Source: Pseudomonas brassicacearum
Lineage (GTDB): Bacteria; Pseudomonadota; Gammaproteobacteria; Pseudomonadales; Pseudomonadaceae
Length of the DNA stretch: 64,000 nt
Direction: 5' to 3'
Assembly: GCF_000585995.1 (NCBI RefSeq)
Contig: NZ_CP007410.1
Coordinates: 5,111,430-5,175,429, forward strand
The notes under the pieces are model-generated. The model saw nothing but the letters and a program-made list of their open reading frames with translations. It was not told the origin of the DNA and did no database searches. Positions 57,707 through 64,000 of this stretch are shown here, one piece after another; the stretch's first letter is position 1, and each line of letters starts with the position of its first letter. The translations under genes were made by a program, and so were the position numbers.

Positions 57707-58660
57707 TCAGTCGTCGAGCTGGCGCCGTTCGTTTTCAATGGCTTCGGCCAAGGCCCGGGCTTCGCTTTCTTCGTCGCTGAGTTCGGGTTCGGGTTCGTGT
57801 GGCCCAAGGGCGGCGACAGCGGCCAGCAATTTTTCCCGGGCTTCGGCCACGCCGAGGATGTCTTCTTCGGGTTCAGGCTCGGCCTGACGTTCAACGTCGC
57901 GGTCGGCCTCGGGCGGTTCATCCGTCTCGTTTTCCGGGCCAGCACCTTCACGCAGCAAGTCGTCGAAGTCGGTCTTCAGGCCTTCTTCCATGGTGTCCAG
58001 CTCCAGCAACAACGAGTGGAAGCTGGTCTCCTCCTTGGGCTCCTCCGGTTCGGCGCTGGCGTCGGCCAGTTCCTGCAAGCCCTGGGGCACCGGCACGTCG
58101 TCGAACTCCAGCATCGGCTCAGGCTCCAGTTCCCGCAGCTCGGCCAGTGGCGGCAGGTCGTCCAGGTTCTTCAGGTTGAAGTGATCGAGGAAACCCTTGG
58201 TGGTGGCGAACATCGCCGGCTTGCCGGGCACGTCGCGATAGCCGACGACACGGATCCACTCGCGCTCCAGCAGCGTCTTGACGATATGGCTGTTGACCGC
58301 CACGCCACGCACGTCTTCGATCTCGCCCCGGGTGATCGGTTGGCGATAAGCAATCAGTGCCATGGTTTCGAGCATCGCGCGGGAATAGCGCTGCGGCCGC
58401 TCCTCCCAGAGGCGGCCGACCCAAGGCGCGAACTTTTCGCGGATCTGCAGGCGGTAACCGGAGGCCACTTCCTTGAGTTCGAAAGCCCGCCCCTCGCAGG
58501 ATTTACCCAAGAGCGTCAGGGCTTTCTTGAACACGGCCGGCTCAGGCCGTTCGCCTTCTTCAAAGAGTTCGAACAGCCGTTCCATCGATTGCGGCTTTCC
58601 CGAGGCCAACAGGAAAGCTTCAAGCAAGGGCGCCAGCTCGCGGGGTTCAGTCAGATTCAT
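57707..58660 (-). CDS. scpB: Segregation and condensation protein B
   Basis: A 317-residue kleisin-interacting protein of the SMC-ScpAB condensin. The winged-helix core (LAPLLEAFLLASGKPQSMERLFELF, MLETMALIAYRQPITRGEIEDVRGVAV, PAMFATTKGFLDHFNLKNLDDLPPL) occupies residues 1-185; a long acidic tail follows, longer than in Bacillus (about 195 residues). Starts 11 bases after scpA. Confidence 0.94.
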   Translation of the reverse strand: MNLTEPRELAPLLEAFLLASGKPQSMERLFELFEEGERPEPAVFKKALTLLGKSCEGRAFELKEVASGYRLQIREKFAPWVGRLWEERPQRYSRAMLETMALIAYRQPITRGEIEDVRGVAVNSHIVKTLLEREWIRVVGYRDVPGKPAMFATTKGFLDHFNLKNLDDLPPLAELRELEPEPMLEFDDVPVPQGLQELADASAEPEEPKEETSFHSLLLELDTMEEGLKTDFDDLLREGAGPENETDEPPEADRDVERQAEPEPEEDILGVAEAREKLLAAVAALGPHEPEPELSDEESEARALAEAIENERRQLDD

Positions 58661-58671
58661 TGATTTGCTCG

Positions 58672-59502
58672 TTATTCGGCTCGTGCCCGCACGTGGATCG
58701 CTGCGAACGGCTCATTCTGCACCAGCTCGACCAAGGATTCCTTGACCAATTCCAGGACCGCCATAAACGTCACCACCACCCCCAGGCGCCCCTCCTCGGC
58801 GGTGAACAGCTCGACGAAGGGTACAAAACCGCCGCCCTTGAGCCGCTCCAGCACATCACTCATGCGCTCGCGGGTGGACAGCGCTTCGCGGCTGACCTGG
58901 TGACTTTCAAACATATCGCCGCGGCGCAGGACCTCGGCCATGGACATCAGCAACTCTTCCAGGCTGACATCCGGCAGCAACTTGCGTGCCCGCGCCTCCG
59001 GCGCATCGAGCTTGGGCACCACCACATCGCGTCCGACCCGGTTCAAGCCATCGAGGCCTTCGGCGGCGACCTTGAAGCGCTCGTACTCCTGCAAGCGGCG
59101 GATCAACTCGGCACGCGGGTCGTCTTCTTCCGCTTCGACCTCCGCCGAGCGCGGCAGCAGCATCCGCGACTTGATCTCGGCCAGCATGGCCGCCATCACC
59201 AGGTATTCGGCCGCCAACTCCAGGCGCACCGACTGCATCAGCTCGACGTAGCCCATGTATTGGCGGGTGATTTCCGCCACCGGGATGTCGAGGATGTTGA
59301 TGTTCTGTTTACGGATCAGGTACAGCAGCAGGTCGAGCGGGCCCTCGAAGGCCTCGAGGAACACTTCCAGCGCATCCGGCGGAATGTACAGGTCCAGGGG
59401 CATTTCCATGACCGCCTGGCCATAGACCATGGCAAACGGCAGCTCCTGTTGCGCGCCGGCCTGGCTGTCTGCGCCTTCCACGGCGGTTTCCACAGCGGAC
59501 AT
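58672..59502 (-). CDS. scpA: Segregation and condensation protein A
   Basis: A 276-residue kleisin. EVFLEAFEGPLDLLLYLIRKQNINILDIPVAEITRQYMGYVE is the conserved N-terminal block that binds the SMC neck; the C-terminal winged helix (VVVTFMAVLELVKESLVELVQ) contacts the SMC head. Its ATG begins immediately after the stop of the upstream yciO gene, so translation is coupled. Confidence 0.95.
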   Translation of the reverse strand: MSAVETAVEGADSQAGAQQELPFAMVYGQAVMEMPLDLYIPPDALEVFLEAFEGPLDLLLYLIRKQNINILDIPVAEITRQYMGYVELMQSVRLELAAEYLVMAAMLAEIKSRMLLPRSAEVEAEEDDPRAELIRRLQEYERFKVAAEGLDGLNRVGRDVVVPKLDAPEARARKLLPDVSLEELLMSMAEVLRRGDMFESHQVSREALSTRERMSDVLERLKGGGFVPFVELFTAEEGRLGVVVTFMAVLELVKESLVELVQNEPFAAIHVRARAE

Positions 59503-60132
59503 TCAGGCCTCGACCAGGAACGGCGCCGGATCGCCACACCCGACCCGCACCACTTGCGGCTCGCCGTCGGCCAGGTTGATCACCGTGGACGCTGCCATGC
59601 CGCCGAAACCGCCGTCGATGATCAGGTCCACTTGATGTTCGAGCAACTGGCGCATTTCGTAAGGATCGGTCATCGGCTCGATCTCGCCAGGCATGATCAG
59701 CGTCACACTCATCAGCGGCTCACCCAGCTCCGCCAGCAGTGCAAGAGCAATGGGATGGCTCGGCACCCGCAGGCCGATGGTGCGTTTTTTCGGGTGCAGC
59801 AACAGCCGCGGGACTTCCCGGGTGGCGTTGAGAATAAAGGTGTACGGCCCCGGCAAATGCGCCTTGAGCAGGCGGAAGGTGCCGGTGTCGATCTTGGCGA
59901 ACAGGCCCAGCTGCGACAAGTCGCTGCAGATCAAGGCGAAGTTGTGCTTGTCATCCAGCTGACGCAGGCGTCTCACCCGCTCCACGGCATTCTTGTCGCC
60001 GATCTGGCAGCCAATGGCGTAGGCGGAGTCGGTGGGATAAATCACCACACCACCGCCACGGATGATTTCAACCGCCTGTTTGATCAGGCGCGCTTGCGGG
60101 TTCTCCGGATGAATCTGGAAAAATTGACTCAC
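59503..60132 (-). CDS. yciO: Sua5/YciO/YrdC family protein
   Basis: A 209-residue protein with the YrdC-like fold: RGGGVVIYPTDSAYAIGCQIG, RLRQLDDKHNFALICSDLSQ, PGPYTFILNATREVPRLL, KKRTIGLRVPSHPI. This is the YciO subgroup, related to threonylcarbamoyl-AMP synthase but with unclear activity. GTG at 60132 gives the usual N-terminus VSQFFQIHPENPQ; an ATG 13 codons upstream would overlap the preceding gene. Confidence 0.9.
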   Translation of the reverse strand: MSQFFQIHPENPQARLIKQAVEIIRGGGVVIYPTDSAYAIGCQIGDKNAVERVRRLRQLDDKHNFALICSDLSQLGLFAKIDTGTFRLLKAHLPGPYTFILNATREVPRLLLHPKKRTIGLRVPSHPIALALLAELGEPLMSVTLIMPGEIEPMTDPYEMRQLLEHQVDLIIDGGFGGMAASTVINLADGEPQVVRVGCGDPAPFLVEA

Positions 60133-60145
60133 ATGTTCTACCTGT

Positions 60146-61009
60146 TCAGACGGCGGCGGTAACGGGATCATGTTTGAATCTACACCAAAGCGGTGGCAGA
60201 TCTTCCGGCAACGGGCGGTATTCGCCAATCTCGGACCAGCCTCCAGGGCCATGGAAATCACTGCCGGCGGTGACCAGCAGGCCGAACTCTCGGGCCAGAA
60301 TCGCCAGGCTGCCGACCTGCTCGGCCGGCTGATGGCCGTTAACTACCTCGATGGCATGGCCCCCTGCTTGAATATAGTCGGCGACGAGGCGGCGGCGTTT
60401 GCTACGGGTGAAATCATAGTGCCATGGATGCGCCAGGCTGACCCAGGCGCCGGCGGCCCGCAGGGTCTCGACGGTTTCCTCGAGCGTCGGCCAGTGCTGC
60501 TTGACGTCCCCCAGCTTGCCGGCGCCCAACCACTTGCGAAACGCTTCGGCGCGGTCCTTGACGAACCCTTCGCGCACCATCCAGTCGGCAAAGTGTGGCC
60601 GGGCCGGTGCGTTGCCGCTGTCCCCCAGTTCCTGCTGGATCTGCCGGGCGCCTTCCAGCGCCCCGGGCATGCCCTTGAGGGCCAGCTTGCGGCTGATCTC
60701 TTCGGAACGCAGCCAGCGGCCGTCGCGTAATTGGGCGATAGCCTGGACCAGCGCCGGTGCATTCACATCAAAACCGTAGCCCAGCACATGGATGGTCGCC
60801 CCGCCCCAGGTGCAGGACAACTCGACCCCATTGACCAGCTGCATGCCCAGCGCCGTGGCGGCGCTGCGGGCCTCGTCGAGGCCTTCGAGGGTGTCGTGAT
60901 CGGTCAGGGCCAGGACTCGCACGCCGTGCTCGAACGCCCGCGCCACCAGAACCGCGGGCGCCAGGGCGCCATCGGAGGCCGTGCTATGGCAGTGCAAATC
61001 AACATTCAC
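60146..61009 (-). CDS. rnm: PHP-domain 3',5'-nucleoside bisphosphatase / RNase AM
   Basis: A 287-residue PHP phosphoesterase. Metal-binding motifs: [12 protein letters not shown] (residues 3-14), [10 protein letters not shown] (about 35-44), [17 protein letters not shown] and TAGSDFHG near the C-terminus. It is the TrpH/YciV group, which hydrolyses pAp-type nucleotides and trims 5' ends of rRNA precursors. First gene of the rnm-yciO-scpA-scpB-rluB series, divergent from yciB. Confidence 0.93.
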   Translation of the reverse strand: MNVDLHCHSTASDGALAPAVLVARAFEHGVRVLALTDHDTLEGLDEARSAATALGMQLVNGVELSCTWGGATIHVLGYGFDVNAPALVQAIAQLRDGRWLRSEEISRKLALKGMPGALEGARQIQQELGDSGNAPARPHFADWMVREGFVKDRAEAFRKWLGAGKLGDVKQHWPTLEETVETLRAAGAWVSLAHPWHYDFTRSKRRRLVADYIQAGGHAIEVVNGHQPAEQVGSLAILAREFGLLVTAGSDFHGPGGWSEIGEYRPLPEDLPPLWCRFKHDPVTAAV

Positions 61010-61096
61010 GAGAGTTTGTTACCTCAAATCAGCTGGCCCTATCGCGGCCAAGGATGTTTGTTATTATGCCGCCACATCCTGCTTCTGGCTGCCACT

Positions 61097-61693
61097 GTGA
61101 AACAATTCATCGACTTCATCCCGCTCCTGCTGTTTTTCATCGTCTACAAACTTGATCCACGGGCCGTCGATATCGCCGGTCATTCCTTGACTGTAGGCGG
61201 TATTTACAGCGCCACCGCGGTGCTGATCATCAGTTCCCTGGTGGTCTACGGCGCGCTGTTCGTGTCCCAGCGCAAGCTGGAGAAGAGCCAGTGGCTGACC
61301 CTGATCGCCTGCCTCGTGTTCGGCAGCCTGACCCTGGCGTTCCACAGCGAAACCTTCCTTAAATGGAAAGCCCCGGTGGTCAACTGGCTGTTCGCCCTGG
61401 CCTTTATCGGCAGCCACTTCATCGGTGATCGCCTGCTGATCAAGCGCATCATGGGCCACGCCCTGAACCTGCCCGATCTGATCTGGACCCGGCTGAACAT
61501 CGCCTGGATCGCTTTCTTCCTGTTCTGTGGCGCCGCCAACCTGTTCGTCGCGTTCACGTTCCAGGAGTACTGGGTCGACTTCAAGGTCTTCGGCAGCCTG
61601 GGCATGACCCTGTTGTTCCTGATTGGCCAGGGCATCTACCTGTCCCGTCATCTGCATGATGCCGACCCCACCACGCCAAACACCGAGGACTGA
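61097..61693 (+). CDS. yciB: Septation protein A (YciB)
   Basis: A 198-residue inner-membrane protein with about five helices; [21 protein letters not shown] (from a GTG start at 61097), [31 protein letters not shown] and the C-terminal [14 protein letters not shown] are typical of the intracellular septation protein A family. GTG is used because the conserved N-terminus starts there. Followed by yciI with a 1-base gap. Confidence 0.93.
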   Translation: MKQFIDFIPLLLFFIVYKLDPRAVDIAGHSLTVGGIYSATAVLIISSLVVYGALFVSQRKLEKSQWLTLIACLVFGSLTLAFHSETFLKWKAPVVNWLFALAFIGSHFIGDRLLIKRIMGHALNLPDLIWTRLNIAWIAFFLFCGAANLFVAFTFQEYWVDFKVFGSLGMTLLFLIGQGIYLSRHLHDADPTTPNTED

Positions 61694-61694
61694 C

Positions 61695-61994
61695 ATGCTC
61701 TACGCAATCATTGCCACCGACGTCGCCAACTCACTGGAAAAACGCCTGGCCAACCGCCCCGCGCACCTGGAGCGCCTGCAACAGCTCAAGGCCGAAGGCC
61801 GCATCGTGCTGGCCGGTCCACTCCCGGCGGTAGACAGCAATGACCCGGGCGCCGCAGGTTTTACCGGCAGCCTGATCGTGGCCGAGTTCGATTCCCTGGT
61901 CGCCGCCCAGGCGTGGGCCGAGGCCGACCCGTTCGTGGCCTGCGGCGTCTATGCCAATGTCGTGGTCAAGCCGTTCAAGCAAGTCCTGCCCTGA
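61695..61994 (+). CDS. yciI: YciI family protein
   Basis: A 99-residue dimeric alpha-beta protein. [44 protein letters not shown] and [21 protein letters not shown] fit the YciI family, with the conserved His (AHLERL) and Asp (ADPF) thought catalytic. Coupled with yciB. Exact reaction unknown. Confidence 0.92.
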   Translation: MLYAIIATDVANSLEKRLANRPAHLERLQQLKAEGRIVLAGPLPAVDSNDPGAAGFTGSLIVAEFDSLVAAQAWAEADPFVACGVYANVVVKPFKQVLP

Positions 61995-62100
61995 ATCCCC
62001 AGGTGCAATGAGTCTTGATGGCTCATTGCACACGATTGCTCATTGTTCTCGTTGGCCTGCCGACAACCTGTCTAATCTCGATTGGAATTCAGGAGTTGCA

Positions 62101-62511
62101 ATGCGCAAAGGTCCGTTGTGCCTGTTGTTGGTCACGTTGGCGATCGGGGCTCCCGCCCATGGTGAAGAGAGTACCGAGGGCAGTCATTCGGCGCCCTTGT
62201 CCCTGAGTGCCGGCAGCCATATCGCCGAACTGCAGCAACGCTTGAAAGACAGCGAACGCCAGCGCGAAGAGCTGAGCAAACAATTGCAAAACGCCGATGG
62301 CGAACGTGAGAGCGCTTTGCTGGCCCGGTTGCGCCAGGAGAACCAGCGCCTGAAGCTGCAACTCAAGGAAGCCCAGGCCAGCCCCCTGCCACGCCTGTTG
62401 ACCGATCAACAGCAGTGGTTCGTCATTGGCGGCGGGGTAGCGCTATTGGCCCTGCTCTGCGGTATCTTTGCCAGCGGTGGACGTAGACAACGTCGGCAAT
62501 GGCTAAATTGA
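62101..62511 (+). CDS. Exported coiled-coil membrane-anchored protein
   Basis: A 136-residue protein with signal peptide (MRKGPLCLLLVTLAIGAPAHG|EE), a coiled coil (HIAELQQRLKDSERQREELSKQL ... LRQENQRLKLQLKEAQ) and one C-terminal helix (WFVIGGGVALLALLCGIFA) followed by basic residues. This is the C-terminal arrangement of TIGR04211-type SH3-anchor proteins, but without the SH3 domain. It ends 7 bases before the response regulator gene. Confidence 0.75.
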   Translation: MRKGPLCLLLVTLAIGAPAHGEESTEGSHSAPLSLSAGSHIAELQQRLKDSERQREELSKQLQNADGERESALLARLRQENQRLKLQLKEAQASPLPRLLTDQQQWFVIGGGVALLALLCGIFASGGRRQRRQWLN

Positions 62512-62518
62512 GTGAGTC

Positions 62519-63196
62519 ATGAGCGAGCTGTTACTGATTGATGATGACCAGGAGCTGTGTGAGCTCCTCGGCAGCTGGCTGGGCCAGGAAGGTTTCCAGG
62601 TCCGCGCCTGCCACGACGGCCAGAGTGCTCGCAAAGCCCTGGCCGAAACCGCCCCGGCGGCGGTCGTACTGGATGTGATGCTGCCCGACGGCAGCGGCCT
62701 GGAACTGCTCAAGCAGTTGCGCAACGATCACCCGGAACTGCCGGTGCTGATGCTCTCGGCACGTGGCGAACCGCTGGACCGCATCCTTGGCCTGGAACTG
62801 GGGGCCGACGATTACCTGGCCAAGCCCTGCGACCCACGGGAACTGACCGCCCGCCTGCGCGCCGTCTTGCGCCGCAGTCACCCGGCGGCGGTGTCCAGCC
62901 AGATCGAGTTGGGGGACCTGACCTTCAGCCCGGTGCGTGGCGTGGTCAGCATCGATGAACAGGAACAGACCCTCACCGTTTCCGAAAGCCGCTTGCTCGA
63001 AGCGCTGCTCAAGCAACCGGGCGAGCCGCTGGACAAGCAGGAGCTGGCGCAGATCGCCCTGGGCCGCAAACTCACCCTGTACGACCGCAGCCTGGATATG
63101 CACGTGAGCAACCTGCGCAAGAAAATCGGCCCCCACCCCGACGGCCGTCCACGCATCGTGGCCCTGCGCAGCCGGGGTTATTACTACAGTCTCTAG
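62519..63196 (+). CDS. OmpR family response regulator
   Basis: A 225-residue regulator: receiver with DDD pocket (residues 8-10), phospho-acceptor Asp52 (AVVLDVMLPDGSG), Lys in YLAKPCDPREL, and a C-terminal winged helix (LTFSPVRGVVSIDEQEQTLTVSESRLLEALLKQ ... DMHVSNLRKKIG). Likely partners are the Spy/CpxP-like protein and the kinase beginning at 63976, a Cpx-like envelope stress set. Confidence 0.93.
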   Translation: MSELLLIDDDQELCELLGSWLGQEGFQVRACHDGQSARKALAETAPAAVVLDVMLPDGSGLELLKQLRNDHPELPVLMLSARGEPLDRILGLELGADDYLAKPCDPRELTARLRAVLRRSHPAAVSSQIELGDLTFSPVRGVVSIDEQEQTLTVSESRLLEALLKQPGEPLDKQELAQIALGRKLTLYDRSLDMHVSNLRKKIGPHPDGRPRIVALRSRGYYYSL

Positions 63197-63208
63197 GGCC
63201 CACCAGTC

Positions 63209-63304
63209 CCCTGTGGCGAGGGAGCTTGCTCCCGCTCGGTTGCGCAGCGACCGCAAAATCATGGGGCCGCTTCGCAGCCCAGCGGGAGCAAGCTCCCTCG
63301 CCAC
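63209..63304. repeat. REP pair (GTGGCGAGGGAGC family), inverted
   Basis: Facing copies of the TGTGGCGAGGGAGCTTGCTC unit between the response regulator and the Spy-like gene. Confidence 0.9.
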
Positions 63305-63471
63305 CAGGTCACCCTATCTTCGGTACAACCGTTGTGCAGGCCTACTGGTTTGTAAGCACTCCACCAAACCGTCTTTACCCAAGCTTTACGCCCCGCTGAC
63401 CGCCGCTGACCTTGATCTCCGTAATCTGCACACATCCGGAACTGACCGGGAATGAGACAAGGAGAGACCCC

Positions 63472-63909
63472 ATGCGCAAGACCCTTATCGCTCTGATGTT
63501 CGCTGCCGCCCTGCCTACCGTCGCCATGGCCATGCCCGAAGGCCCCGGCCCGATGGGCCCGATGGACGGCCCGCGCCACGGTGGGATGATGCACGACAAA
63601 GGCCCCTTCAGCGAACTGGACCTGAGCCGCGAACAACGCCAGCAGATCCGCAAGATCATGGGCGAACAGCGCCACGAGCGCCGCGAACTGGTGGAGAAGT
63701 ACCTGGCCAAATTGTCGCCAGCCGATCAGAAAGCCATGAAAGACGAAATGGAAGCCCGGCATGAGAAAGTCGATGCCCAGATCCGTGGCTTGCTGAAGCC
63801 TGAACAGCAAAAAGAGTTCGACGCGATCCAGAAGAAGCAGGCCGAGCGTCGGGCCGAATGGGCTGAGTTCAAGGCCTGGAAAGCGCAACAACCGCAAAAA
63901 GCGCAATAA
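63472..63909 (+). CDS. Spy/CpxP-like periplasmic protein
   Basis: A 145-residue exported protein: signal peptide MRKTLIALMFAAALPTVAMA|MP, a Gly/Pro/Met-rich segment (GPGPMGPMDGPRHGGMM) and a helical domain with LSREQRQQIRKIMGEQRHERRELVEKY and LLKPEQQKEFDAIQKKQAERR, the LTxxQ-type repeats of Spy/CpxP chaperones. GGAGAGACCC precedes the ATG. Placed between a regulator and kinase gene, like cpxP/cpxRA sets. Met/His-rich front part may bind metal. Confidence 0.87.
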   Translation: MRKTLIALMFAAALPTVAMAMPEGPGPMGPMDGPRHGGMMHDKGPFSELDLSREQRQQIRKIMGEQRHERRELVEKYLAKLSPADQKAMKDEMEARHEKVDAQIRGLLKPEQQKEFDAIQKKQAERRAEWAEFKAWKAQQPQKAQ

Positions 63910-63925
63910 TGCATTGAAGGTACCC

Positions 63926-63958
63926 AGCCCAACGGCAAATCGCCGTTGGGCTTTCTTT
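63926..63958 (+). terminator. Terminator after Spy/CpxP-like gene
   Basis: GCCCAACGGC / GCCGTTGGGC stem with loop AAATC and T-rich tract TTTCTTTG. Confidence 0.88.
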
Positions 63959-63975
63959 GTTCTCGAGGATTCAAC

Positions 63976-64000
63976 GTGCGTTCATTGTTCTGGCGCATCC
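63976..64000 (+). CDS. Start of a probable sensor histidine kinase (partial)
   Basis: A GTG after GAGGATTCAAC opens a frame reading VRSLFWRI to the window edge. A short basic, aromatic start like MRSLFWRI is typical of the first transmembrane segment of CpxA-like kinases, and the upstream OmpR-type regulator predicts a kinase here. Only eight residues are visible. Confidence 0.5.

Noticed and set aside
58660..60162. A 500-codon frame over scpA and yciO on the plus strand
   Set aside because: Antisense to conserved genes; Gln/His-rich composition, no motif.

Overview
The window is a chromosomal segment of a fluorescent pseudomonad (Pseudomonas fluorescens group). Protein sequences (AmrZ, RsmA, the AruCFGDBE and Aot/ArgR proteins, AcsA, RluB), high GC, many short GTGGGAGC/GTGGCGAG REP palindromes and gene order all point there. 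The stretch from acsA back to rsmA (about 9.5-31.4 kb) matches from memory the P. aeruginosa block acsA-aotJQMOP-argR-aruCFGDB-aruE-alaS-lysC-rsmA, with differences noted below.

Layout. 0-5.5 kb: an MFS transporter, a glutamine-synthetase-like ligase and a soluble response-regulator/histidine-kinase pair. 5.7-9.5 kb: tRNA-Arg(CCT), amrZ, mgtE, a small secreted protein, two identical tRNA-Arg(ACG) genes and tRNA-Ser(GCT). 9.5-13.9 kb: rsmA, lysC, alaS. 14-16 kb: threonine aldolase, then an FMN riboswitch in front of a type II lumazine synthase. 16.2-24 kb: the arginine succinyltransferase (AST) catabolic genes. 24.4-28.6 kb: the regulator ArgR and the arginine/ornithine ABC importer. 29.4-31.3 kb: acsA. 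ArgR-type half-sites sit upstream of both aruC and aotJ, tying uptake and breakdown of arginine together.

31.7-45 kb is the accessory, less conserved part: a DUF2790 protein with a downstream secreted peptide made of exactly three 13-residue repeats, nrdB without nrdA, a lone BRO-type antirepressor, remnants of two toxin-antitoxin antitoxins lying between two copies of a ~92-bp terminator/REP unit, a Cys/His-cluster protein of unknown role, a TSUP exporter with a divergent AraC regulator, an MBL-fold hydrolase and TetR regulator around a perfect palindrome, and a LysR regulator with tandem binding repeats next to a CTP-synthase-like amidotransferase whose catalytic His is Gln. 45-54 kb: glycerophosphodiesterase, PepSY protein, a chemoreceptor, a ZntB/CorA-type transporter, small conserved proteins, MFS transporter, ArfB and an AroP-type permease.

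54.4-55.9 kb holds the most unusual element: a 45-residue ORF with a strong ribosome binding site, then a terminator-like hairpin, then an M29-aminopeptidase-like protein with all expected metal ligands. The arrangement resembles a minimal peptide-precursor/enzyme (RiPP-like) cassette. 56-61 kb is the conserved rluB-scpB-scpA-yciO-PHP block, divergent from yciB-yciI. The window ends in an OmpR-type regulator, a Spy/CpxP-like periplasmic protein and the first codons of a probable sensor kinase. No insertion sequence, CRISPR array or intact prophage was seen.
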